Of a stretch of 17,002 nt of DNA, positions 1 to 8,841 are shown one piece after another. The stretch spans positions 605,771 through 622,772 of the forward strand of contig ML976695.1 in the NCBI GenBank assembly GCA_010015655.1, read 5' to 3'. Origin of the DNA: Bimuria novae-zelandiae CBS 107.79. Taxonomy: Eukaryota > Ascomycota > Dothideomycetes > Pleosporales > Didymosphaeriaceae. The translations under genes and the position numbers were made by a program. Numbering within the stretch: position 1 is the stretch's first letter; every line of letters begins with the position of its first letter. A model generated the notes under the pieces. It did no database searches. It saw only the letters and a program-made list of their open reading frames with translations, and had not been told where the DNA came from.

Positions 1-433
1 GATCCTCACAGAGCGCGCGCTGACTGTGGAAGCTCCTAGTCCACTTGGTCTGTAGCTCTGGCTGAGCCTTGATAAAGCGTGATACCCAGTTCTTACCCAC
101 TGGCTGTGGGGCAGGGATCTGGCCGCGCGCAGCGAGTAGATGGTCGGCCATCCTACGTACGTCGATGATGTAAGGTGGAAATCCACGTCGGTTGAGGTCT
201 AGTATCCACTCTACTAGAGCCTGCTCCTCTGTAGGATGTAGCTTTCGTTTCTGGGCGTTAGCAACGGCCCGAGGTAGGTGACCGTTGACACGTCGACGTA
301 GGGTAGATCGATCGATATCATAGAGCCTTGCAGCGTTTCGGTAGCTAGAAACCTGTCTTATCTGAATCGCATGGGTTGATAGAGCTAGCCTGGCTTCCTT
401 TTCAAGCTGGCGGGTGCGTTGTGTGGTGGGCAT
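1..433 (-). CDS. Pogo/Fot1-type transposase, N-terminal part (partial)
   Basis: An ATG at 433 opens 144 codons without a stop down to the window edge. The protein begins MPTTQRTRQLEKEARLALST. Residues about 15-55 resemble a psq-type helix-turn-helix, with a YRNAARLYDIDRSTLRRRVNG stretch around residues 30-50. Residues about 63-135 resemble the CENP-B/Tc5 DNA-binding domain: a PTEEQALVEWI helix, a GFPP turn, and GKNWVSRFIKAQPEL near the end. This two-HTH order is the standard N-terminus of pogo/Fot1 transposases, which bind the element's terminal repeats and carry a DDE nuclease further on. That catalytic part would lie beyond the left edge and is not seen. The 82-bp spacing to the presumed element end is typical of compact elements. 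A domesticated derivative cannot be excluded, but the flanking TA and repeat structure argue for a real transposon. Confidence 0.85.
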   Translation of the reverse strand, partial: MPTTQRTRQLEKEARLALSTHAIQIRQVSSYRNAARLYDIDRSTLRRRVNGHLPRAVANAQKRKLHPTEEQALVEWILDLNRRGFPPYIIDVRRMADHLLAARGQIPAPQPVGKNWVSRFIKAQPELQTKWTRSFHSQRALCED

Positions 434-473
434 CGTGGGTGTTGTGTAGAGACGCGTCGCGATCTTGGTGGGG

Positions 474-507
474 TGGCTCAGTGACTGGTGTGGCTCAATA
501 ACTGGTG
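474..507. repeat. Two tandem 17-bp units in the transposon terminus
   Basis: Units TGGCTCAGTGACTGGTG (474-490) and TGGCTCAATAACTGGTG (491-507) are adjacent and differ at two positions. They sit 41-74 bp upstream of the transposase ATG. Repeated motifs within the terminal inverted repeat are commonly transposase binding sites in pogo-type elements. That role is an inference here. Confidence 0.7.
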
Positions 508-515
508 AAACACGT

Positions 516-1797
516 TAACTTAAAGCAAAGAATTAGTCATACACGGAGTAATCGTGATTTTGTTGGAACATTCAAAAATCCATATCGGAATACCTCCAAG
601 CCCTGGCCAGCGTCCCTGGTGCCTACAGCGGTTCTCCATCGCTCCCGTCGCTCTGTGCGCGCATATATTGCTGGATGTCCTCATTATTCGCTCGGAACGA
701 CTTTTTTCCGGTTCATATACTAATTTAACAATCAAAGTAGTTCACTGCGCAGCGAGGTAGAATTACCTCGAGTTGCGATGTACGGCCGCAGCGCAGCCGC
801 CTTTCCGTCCCGCAATCAGCGTACAACGTACTGGAAGCCAATAAGCACCGCCTCAAACAGCGTCTTGAAACCGACCTGTTGCAGTGCATCTCTCACTTCT
901 CCAATCTCATGTCGAATTTCGAGTGCCGTCACTTGTCCTCGTGTCGTGGCTCGTATCCAGGCATGCGCTGGCAATTCGCCGATCCTCCACGCTCGGCAGC
1001 GGTCGTCTTGTCATGGCTCGTAGAAAGTTGCCAGGACCAGCTCATTTCGACCAAACGACTGGCTTGAGCGTCTCAACGACAGTCCATCGCTTCGCTGCTC
1101 GTGCTCATTGTGTAGACCGGTGAATCCAGCAGAGCCGCATGAGGAGGATGCCAGCCATCAATTTGCTGACGGGCTGATGCAGGCCTGCCCTTTTGTATTA
1201 GCAAGGCTCTGTTGGCGGTGGCGCAGTGCGTCTTAATATCACCACCACAAGTCTCAGGCATCAATATCACCGCTCATGGCACTATCGGAGAGAAAGTTAG
1301 ATGGCACGAAGGTAATCTTTTGTGGTCAGCTTGCAATCTTATCCCAGTTTGCCGTCTTGGGATTTTCGCTCTCACCGCGCGCCGTCTGTGTTTGGTGCTA
1401 CGCGAATGCTGTGCAGCGCGGTATGCAGCTAAATCAATAGTTGCGTATCCACCCGCAGCCCTTCACCGGTTTGAGGGGTGCTAGCTCCAGCGCTGCTCTT
1501 GTCATCTTGAGCAACTTCGTTCTTCAGCCGTACAGTGAGACAAAACAGATTTTGACTCTGCGCACCGTCCTCTAGTCCTCGAATTCATCGCACTGGCCGT
1601 GCGAGCCGTGCGCTTCTTTGGCTTACTCCTTCGCGGTGTAGTCCACGCGAATACGAGCTATCCTGGGATCGTTGCTTTTCCGGCGACCAGCTCGTGGATC
1701 GGGTGCTGGTCCACTCTCCGTAAGGCACTTCGCAAGGCGATTGACAGTCAGCTCACCAGAGAGTTAACCCCCGGGCACGTCCGGAGGACTCTCCACC
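516..1797. other. Intergenic region and leader of the zinc-cluster gene
   Basis: No conserved coding sequence is seen. The open frames present are short, mostly lack an ATG start and have no recognisable motif. Two CCAAT pentamers on the plus strand (838-842 and 901-905) lie about 900-960 bp upstream of the next start codon. The last 300 bp is pyrimidine-rich, as is usual in fungal promoters and 5' leaders. A possible 5'-UTR intron (donor GTGAGA near 1534, acceptor CTCTAG near 1575) can be drawn but is not supported by anything else. An in-frame TAA at 1765-1767 limits N-terminal extension of the downstream protein within this exon. Confidence 0.5.
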
Positions 1798-4660
1798 ATG
1801 GACAACGGTTACAATTACTACTACCAGCAGCCTATGGCGCCTGAGGTTTCCGTAGCCCCGGATGTCTACTACTATGATCAACAATATGCTGCCCGGCGAT
1901 CAAAAACGCCTACATCCCTGGTCAATCATACTGGACTCTCCCCTGGTGGGCCTCTTAGCACCCCGCCCATGAGTCGCGACGCCTCGCGAGGACCCGAACA
2001 TCTTCTAGGACAATACCCGGAGCAAATGGTGAACGATGGCAGTGCGTCCAATTCTCCCACTTCTGTAAGGACTCCGGACAACGATACCTTCGAGGACTTC
2101 ATGCTCGACTCCAATTCAATGCGCGAGTTCTACCAAGGCAATCGTGGTATGATGATGACCCAGGTCTCCCAGAGGCCTTTGACGAGCGTCGACAATAACA
2201 ACGTGATCCTTACGGCCCAAGGAACCATCTCAGATCAAGGTATGCACCCCGTATCTTCCTCACCGTGATTATACTAATACCGAACAGCCCTTACGGAAGC
2301 GGCCAACGCCACCATGGCTGCTCATCCACAATACTTTCAGACACAGCAATACATGCAAGCGCGACCGCAACAAAACAACAGTTTCATGCCTCAGAGCTAT
2401 AATTATATGGGCCAACCTTTCCCCAACCAGACAGCCCCATGGACCAGTGAACAGCCTCCACGCAACCCGAACGTACTTCGTTCAGGCATCACTTTCTTCG
2501 ACCCTGCCACTGACCCCGAGGACTACTCTGCTTTCGTACACAACGATGTCGACTTCTGGGCAGCGCAGAACACTGACCCGAACTTTCTTGTCTCTCCTAA
2601 CGAGCCTGTAGTGCCACCACAGGACCTCTTTTCGTTAGCCACTCAGAACATAGTTCGGCATCAACAGCCCAACCGGCATCTCAGCCATAGCCATGTACCT
2701 CACCATATGTACGCTTCAAACAACAGTCCTATAGAAATGAGACTGCACAGGGCATCTCCGTCGCCCTCTTCTCAGAATTCGGCCAACTACATTGCACCCA
2801 CATCTCTAGTCACGGACAACTACGGTACAGTACCGCCTCAACACCCGTCGCCAATCGCTACGTCAATCGAAGTACCAAATGGAATGGCACTGCAGTCGCC
2901 TGCTAGCCCATTGGGTTCCGCATCCAGCCCGGGAGGCTCGGAAGGCATGTTTTCCTCCTACCAGCCGTCGGATTCGGGCAGGGATCATCAGGAATCGCAG
3001 CCACACCAATCCTTCAACCAGATCATTCCACCTCCGTCCTCAGCAGGGTTCTCGCCAAATAGAACACTCTCAGAACCTACTACTGGTCTCTCGCCCGACC
3101 CTGAAGGCCAGACTGCTCGCCGGCAAGTGGGTCCTATCAGGACTACGGGCAGGCCCGGTGGACGAGCTCTGGGGACTCATCTGGAGCCCAGGGTGGCAAA
3201 AGCCGCACATGACATGCGCAAGATTGTTGCATGCTGGCATTGCGTCTTGCAGCGAGACAAGGTAGGATCATGACGCCTTCTATATTTGGACTTGGGACTG
3301 ACATTCGACAGTGCGGTCCTGGCGATGTGTGTGAGCGCTGCTTGAAGCGCGCTCAGCGACCCAATGCCGATTGTGGCCTCGGGTGCTCTCGCATCAAGCT
3401 CATTGAGCTATCAGACTACTTCCTGCCTACACTGGTTATGCAGATTCATGAGGACAGCCATCTGACCCACTTTGTTTCCCAGTTCATCCATCAATGGGGT
3501 AGCCAGGAGATTAGCGTATACTTGACGTGCGAGCAGAGGACGATGCCGCGCATACAGGTGAAGGTGTACGAATTCCAACCTCGAGGCGAGGAGCTACTGG
3601 TACAGCTTCAGTACCAGACCAACCCTGCGACGCAGGAGCGCTATACGCTGCGGAAGCGTAGTCCGGCGCTCGGGATGGTGCACATCAACCACAATGAAGA
3701 GAAGAAGTATGACAAGTATCTCAACGATATTGTTGACAACCACTTGGATGCGTTTGGCGACATCTGCTGGGCGGAAGACGACAACGACTTCTCGCCCCGA
3801 CTGTTCAAGCTCATGACGCGAGTCAAGCCAAAGAGCGATGACGAGGTACGCCTGCTTTCCTCCATGTATCCCTGTATCCCTCAATCCTAACACCTCCCAG
3901 GCCAAGCTCTTCCGCGAAGTCTTCCGCCTCATCGTCTGCACATACATAATGTCGCACACCATCACCATCGCCGAAGAAACCAAGACGCAAACCCTCTCCA
4001 AAATGCACTCGTACACGGACCCCTCGGCCTACGTGCAAAACTACACGTCGCCGCGCATGACGGCGCGCCAGCTCAAATACTTCTTCGCGCGTCTGCAGCG
4101 CTCCACCCTCGCCCTCGTCCTCAACAAGCTCCAGCAGATCTTTAAGTCCAGCAAGGGCTGCGACAAGTGGCTCGCGGCCTTCGTCGCCGTCGTCGGCATG
4201 GCCATGGCCCACGAGGACCAGCAGAAGACCATCCACCAGGTCATGGCGACGCGTGCCGTCACCGAGGGCTTCGACCCGCGCGATGCTCAGGCCCAGGCCG
4301 ACATTGCGAACCGCGACGTCGATGCACGCATGAACTTTGTGAGCCATATCTTCCGCTGGAAGTACAACCGCAAGTGTAATCCGCTGCGGGACTGCGACCA
4401 GGACTGGGAGAAGGAGGCCGGGTTCGGGGATGAGAGTAGCGTCACGTTTGTGAGGAGTGTCGCGCAGTTGGTCAAGGAGAATAGTGAGTTGTGCCTGTCC
4501 TATCGTAGGCGTGTTTATGGGATTGTGAGAATGTGCTAACGCGTGGACAGTTGATTATTTGCAGCTGAGGCAGGGCGTCAGCATTTCGCCGTCGAACCAG
4601 GGCAAGTATACGGCTAGACTGGTTGCGCCGTTCTTGCTCTCGTTTTGGCTCCCGCAGTAG
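1798..4660 (+). CDS. Zn2Cys6-like zinc-cluster protein, 880 aa, five exons
   Basis: Exons are 1798-2239, 2288-3261, 3312-3845, 3901-4483 and 4551-4660; the four introns are 48, 50, 55 and 67 bp and join in frame. Intron 1 has an ACTAAT branch site and introns 3 and 4 have CTAAC. The start is chosen for its strong context (CCACCATGG) and an in-frame stop 30 bp upstream. Residues 1 to about 455 are rich in Pro, Ser, Gln and Asn and are probably disordered. Cysteines 463, 466, 473, 479, 482, 493 and 497 give C-X2-C-X6-C-X5-C-X2-C followed by C493 or C497, close to the fungal binuclear zinc cluster. Residues about 500-880 form a mostly helical conserved-looking region with no recognised fungal_trans domain. 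It is likely a nuclear DNA-binding regulator. The targets are unknown and DNA binding is inferred only from the cysteine spacing. Confidence 0.85.
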
Positions 4661-5850
4661 CTGCCCTGCCTTGCACGCAATTCTCTTGATACCTTCTTTG
4701 CTTCTTTGCGCGTTTTGCCTTGGATGCTTCACGACGCCGTTTTTTATCGTTTTTCCCTTTCTTCCATGTACGCGACGCGCACACGCACAGTCAGCCTCGC
4801 ATCTCTTTCGCAGCGCTTCAGCGACACGGAGACAGGTAGCACAGGTTAGCCACGTTCATGTGTACCCCATCCCGTCATGTCCATCCTCCACATTATACGT
4901 TCAAAAAGCTCTGAGTCACTGCGCCGCTCATCGCTCTGCGTTGCTGGCTCCAGATACGCTCCGCCGCATCTGCTCTCATCCTTCCCAGGAGAGAGAGAGA
5001 GCTACGATGACGACTCTCCCATCTGTACGCATCCCTACTTCTTCAACATTTATTATACCCCTTACCACACTTCACCTTCGCCTTCCCCATTCTACCTACC
5101 CACCGTACTACATACATAATCAAATTTTCTCGGCCGTCTTCGTGCAAAAAAAGGGGGGTACTCCTGACACCTACATAGCGTTTAAACGTATATATAATAC
5201 GATGTTGTGCATCACACTCGCCGAGTAATGAAGACTTCATTGCGTGATGCTGTCGCCGTAAGCGCTCCAAATTGGGGAATATGCGTCGTGCCTGACGAAT
5301 CGGGCTGGCGTGGGGTTGGGCTGGGCTGAGTGCGCAAGGAAGCGCCCTCCGGTGAACGACCGGTGAGCAGGGATCGTACTGGCAATGCGAGCATGCTCCT
5401 GACGCAGGTTTCACCCGCATATCGTGATGTGCGCCTTGGCTGTATCGATCTGTGGGTCGCGCGAACTTTGGGGGATGGACGGGTCGGTGGGCGGAGGCAT
5501 GATTCATGGCATCGGGGAGGCTGCGGACGAGTGCTGCGGTAGAAGGTAAGTGTGAGAAGAAGACGGAGAAAGACACTGTTGTTATTCTTCGTGTAGAATC
5601 TTCATCTGTCAGAATATCTGTCATCGGTATTTCGCGTGGCTTGTCGCGATGACGGGATTCTCGCTCTGCTGTTCGAACGCTGCGTCCCTGCGTGCATTCT
5701 TCGATTGGAACCTCGTCGCCATCGACATGCCCTGAGAGCACTTCGTATTCTCGCCTCTCGAGTCAAGCAGCTCGCATCGGCCAGCCACGTCTTCCCACCC
5801 AGCTCATTCTTCTCATTCAAGGTATTGTCACCGAGGCCGCATGCACACCT
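4661..5850. other. Convergent intergenic region
   Basis: This region lies between the 3' ends of the zinc-cluster gene and DPH4 and should hold both 3' UTRs and their poly(A) sites. T-rich stretches follow the first gene (about 4739-4760), and AT-rich sequence follows near 5040-5215. A short (GA)6 run is at 4989-5001 and an A7G6 tract at 5146-5158. A 232-codon minus-strand open frame (5043-5741) has no recognisable motif and runs through the homopolymer tract, so I do not call it a gene. Confidence 0.5.
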
Positions 5851-6528
5851 TCACCCCTCCTCGACATCAAAGCCCACCCTCACCCACAGACTGCACCCCT
5901 CACATCCCACCAGAACCTCCGTCTCACCCCTCGCCTCCGCATCCTCTAGCTCCCGCTCTTGAATCCTAAACCCCTTCTCCGCACCACACCGACACCCACG
6001 CGTCCACTCTATGCCTCCCGGCCCCTCTTCCCCCTCCCGGCCATTTGTATCCCCCTGTACACTTTCCCCATCCCCGCCATCATTCCCATCCACATGGACA
6101 CCTGCCTCAGAGAACCCTCCCGGCTCCATCAGTCTCAGATCCTCAAAATCCGGCACCTCAGGCGACCCCATCCTACTCTCCATCCTCACAAACGGCATGC
6201 TCGCCTCAAAGTCGCTCAAATCGAGCACCTCGAGCCCGAGCACAAACGCCTCGCTCAGAGCCCCGTTCTCCGTCCCACCCGTTCGCCCCCGTGTAGCCAG
6301 CCACCCGTCGTACTCCCTCCTCCTGCGCTCGTCCGCAAGCACAGCAAGCGCTTCCTTGACGTCGTCTATGGTATATGCATCTGTGCTGGGGGCTTGGGAT
6401 GCCGCTTTGTCCGGGTGCGCGCTCAGCAGCGCCGCTTTGTACGCTTTGCGCAACGCGTCTTGGTTCAAGACATTCTCATCATCTCGGTCGAGCCCGAGTA
6501 TGTGGTAGTAGTTCTTCGTGAAGACCAT
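5851..6528 (-). CDS. DPH4: Diphthamide biosynthesis protein 4 (J-domain plus DPH-type zinc finger)
   Basis: A single exon encodes 225 aa. Residues 6-76 form a J domain: NYYHILGL opens helix I, the HPD tripeptide is at residues 38-40, and ERRRREYD closes helix IV. A variable acidic, Gly-rich linker follows (about 80-172). The C-terminus carries a DPH-type zinc site with CRC at 179-181 and CEGC at 209-212, preceded by the Trp of EWTRGCRCG. This order, J domain then four-Cys zinc finger, defines Dph4 (human DNAJC24). Dph4 works with Dph1, Dph2 and Dph3 in the first step of diphthamide synthesis, transfer of the 3-amino-3-carboxypropyl group to a His of elongation factor 2; it binds iron/zinc and can stimulate Hsp70. 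The start fits the family, since the J domain begins at residue 6. It is convergent with the zinc-cluster gene. The length is normal or slightly long because of the linker. Confidence 0.92.
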   Translation of the reverse strand: MVFTKNYYHILGLDRDDENVLNQDALRKAYKAALLSAHPDKAASQAPSTDAYTIDDVKEALAVLADERRRREYDGWLATRGRTGGTENGALSEAFVLGLEVLDLSDFEASMPFVRMESRMGSPEVPDFEDLRLMEPGGFSEAGVHVDGNDGGDGESVQGDTNGREGEEGPGGIEWTRGCRCGAEKGFRIQERELEDAEARGETEVLVGCEGCSLWVRVGFDVEEG

Positions 6529-7529
6529 CTGCTCTGTCGTTTTTCCTTGTACGCACTCTAATTGTCAGTTGCCCGGATGCGTACGTGTGGCGCGGGCGAC
6601 TACGATCGAACGCGAGGGTGCGTTGAGGTCGCGTATCGTTGTCTGGACTATAGCCTAGAAGATGGAGTTGCTTCACGCTATAGTGAGTCAGTGGTGCAAA
6701 TAGACGCAGAAACGAAAGACACACTCTGTGTTGAGCACTTATGCACGTAGCAACGGTTGCATGGCGCAAATGTTTGTTGTGGCGGCGGGGTCAGCCGAGA
6801 CTTTTTTCGGCGTGGCGTGGCGGGGTCCCGCTTTCCTTCAGCGCCCTAGCAAATGATGAAAAGAAACATACAATGGAAGAACCTGCCACAACGGCATATA
6901 TTTGCAATACTTATTTCTTGCATGCGCAGTTGCGTCCGGGTCAAGCAGTGATGCACGTATCAACATGTCACGTGGTCCAGTCGAACACAACTAAAATATA
7001 ATAGTTTCCTTGCCTATCCTAAGATTGCAGTGGTGTCATGCCATGAGCAGTCCACCGAAGATCTCGAACCCTCTTCGTATGGATCCTGAACATGTCCTGC
7101 CTCTCAAGAACTGCCATCCGACGGAAGCCCACATCTCTCTCCTTCCATTCGCCAAAACAAGGGGGATAGGTGTTCGCATGGTGCTAAAAAGGGAAAACAC
7201 GGAGGGGAAATTTCCGGGACAGCACAAGATGGAGGAATGGACGCGTACCCCCAGCTGACTCCTACACAAACACCTCACTTCCGTAGGAATAGAGTCGCGA
7301 GCGGAGACCATGCGACCAGTGAAGGAAGCATAGATGGGGATAGTGCCGACCCGAAGAGGAAAACACATAAGTCGTGGGGGAATCCGTCCGCTCGCTAGAA
7401 ACCGATTTTGGACAAAACACATACACTCAACTCCGATGACACTCGCTGCCAGGGCAGCTTCCTTCCTCTATCCGAAAATAGACGACGGCGGCTTCCGGGA
7501 TGATACAAGGTCGAGAGCTGTCGATGTGC
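6529..7529. other. DPH4 upstream region and 14-3-3 3' flank
   Basis: No supported coding sequence. The left part should be the DPH4 promoter (minus-strand transcription) and the right part the 3' UTR of the 14-3-3 gene. A perfect AP-1/Gcn4-type heptamer lies at 6684-6690. Two GGCGGGGTC copies (6784-6792 and 6819-6827) contain GCGGGG, which fits the loose CreA consensus, but such short matches are weak evidence. The open frames here are short and motif-free. Confidence 0.45.
6684..6690. promoter_or_regulatory. TGAGTCA, possible Gcn4/CpcA or AP-1-type site
   Basis: The heptamer TGAGTCA is exact and lies 156 bp upstream of the DPH4 ATG. It is the consensus bound by Gcn4/CpcA (cross-pathway amino-acid control) and by related bZIP factors. 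A 7-bp match in about 1 kb is not improbable by chance, so function is only a suggestion. Confidence 0.25.
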
Positions 7530-8841
7530 TTAAGCAGCAGGTGCCGGCGGCTGCTCCTCGGTCGCAGCTTCCCCAGTTGGCTTCGGGGCCCCTTCCGTGG
7601 GCTTGGTCTCCTCCTTGGGGGCGGCCTCGGTGGCAGGCTCGGCCTCGGCACCGTCTGACGATGTCCAGAGCGTGAGGTTATCGCGGAGCAGTTGCATGAT
7701 GAGCGTAGAATCGCGGTAAGACTCCTCGGACAGTGAGTCGAGCTCAGCGATGGCGTCGTCGAAGGCCTGTTTGGCAAGGTGGCAAGCGCGGTCGGGTGAG
7801 TTCAAGATCTCGTAGTAGAAGACGGAGAAGTTCAACGCCAGACCGAGACGGATGGGATGGGTAGGCGTGAGTTCCGTCTGAGCGACATCCGTAGCCGTCT
7901 GAAGCGCCGGGTTAGCTCTGTTGTGAGGATGCCGTGTGCCTACGAGCGATTGCGTCATACCTTGTACGCCTCGTGGGCAGCGGTCGCAGCAATCTTGCGC
8001 TTCTCGCCAGAAGCGAATTCGGCAAGATAACGGTGGTAGTCACCCTTCCTGGAGGCGCAAACAGTTTAGCAACACGGCAGATGGCCAGCAGCGCTGGAAG
8101 CGTAGGGGAAGCTTACATCTTGTGGTAAAAGACCTTTGACTCGCCGGACTCGGCCTTGGGGATCAAGGATTCGTCGAGGACGTTGAGGACATCCTGGCAT
8201 ACCTTCTCGAGCTCCTCCTCGATTTTCTTTCGGTACTCTCGGATGGTGGAGACGTGCTTGTCCGAGCCCTTGGACTCCTCCTTCTGCTCGATTGAAGAGA
8301 TGATACGCCACGATGCACGTCGTGTGCCGACAACGTTCTTGTAGGCAACAGACAGGAGGTTGCGCTCGTCGACGGTGAGCTCACCGCCGATCTATCATGA
8401 GTCAATACACGCGCTACTACGGTTGACTCACGGCACCAGCCGGCGGTGACGGGACGGATGCAACTGGCATACCTTGGCGACTTCCTAGAGAGCTGTCAGC
8501 ATAACGCACACTGTATTTCGGGACTAGAGCACGACTGACCTTCATGTACGTGACCATCTCTGCACGAATTCACCGTTAGCGACGCAATGTAAACGAAGCA
8601 TCCGCACTCACCATCATAACGCTCAGCCTGTTCGCAGAGCCGGGCGAGGAACGTCTTGCTGCGAGAGTGTCAATGGGCTGCCGATAGTGCAAGGGCCGTC
8701 CGCGGCGTACCTTTCGCGCTGTGCACCGAGTTAGCATGCTGTTGACGTTTATCGTACACACGCAGTGGGCGCCAGAGGGGCATCCCGCCAGCACGCGTGC
8801 GGGGGCAGCGCCGATAAGCAGAAACGTACCTCATTGGCCAT
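7530..8841 (-). CDS. 14-3-3 protein, 276 aa, eight exons with micro-exons
   Basis: Exons from the 5' end are 8841-8830, 8718-8711, 8658-8612, 8559-8540, 8484-8473, 8391-8117, 8048-7961 and 7898-7530. All seven introns (111, 52, 52, 55, 81, 68 and 62 bp) start GT, end AG and leave one continuous frame. Several have clear branch sites (GCTAAC in introns 1 and 3, CTGAC in intron 4). The N-terminus [20 protein letters not shown] is assembled from the small exons and matches the fungal 14-3-3 pattern. Phosphopeptide-binding residues are present: K51 and R58 ([13 protein letters not shown]) and R131-Y132 (GDYHRYLAE). NFSVFYYEI and the closing [11 protein letters not shown] are hallmark motifs. The tail is acidic, Ala/Pro/Glu-rich and variable. 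The product is a dimeric cytosolic adaptor that binds phosphoserine/threonine proteins in signalling, growth and the cell cycle (yeast Bmh1/2, Aspergillus ArtA). Start context is CATCACCATGG. Confidence 0.96.

Larger units (their letters stand above)
1..515 (-). mobile_element. 5' end of a pogo/Fot1-like DNA transposon (runs off left edge)
   Basis: This stretch holds an open transposase N-terminus (433 down to the left edge) and an 82-bp leader. On the minus strand the leader begins ACGTGTTTCACC directly after a TA dinucleotide (positions 517-516). That is what is expected for a Tc1-mariner/pogo element, which inserts at TA. Two near-identical 17-bp units lie in tandem at 474-507, inside what would be the terminal inverted repeat. 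The other terminus is outside the window, so the inverted repeat itself cannot be confirmed, and the boundary at 515 is an inference from the TA and the leader structure. The coding part contains no stop codon and shows no obvious mutational decay, so the copy looks young or functional as far as it can be seen. Confidence 0.65.

Noticed and set aside
3594..4347. Minus-strand open frames of 140 and 174 codons opposite exons 3-4 of the zinc-cluster gene
   Set aside because: They lie antisense to GC-rich coding exons and have no independent motif.
5660..5700. GTTCGAAC-like string suggesting a tRNA T-arm
   Set aside because: The flanking bases do not pair as a T-stem, and no matching acceptor or D-arm is visible.
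5043..5741. Minus-strand open frame of 232 codons in the convergent intergenic region
   Set aside because: No recognisable domain, crosses an A7G6 homopolymer tract, has an erratic residue mix, and lies where two 3' UTRs should be. Transcript data could still rescue it.
5959..6561. Plus-strand open frames opposite DPH4
   Set aside because: Antisense shadows of a clear J-domain gene, with Pro/Ser/His-rich translations.
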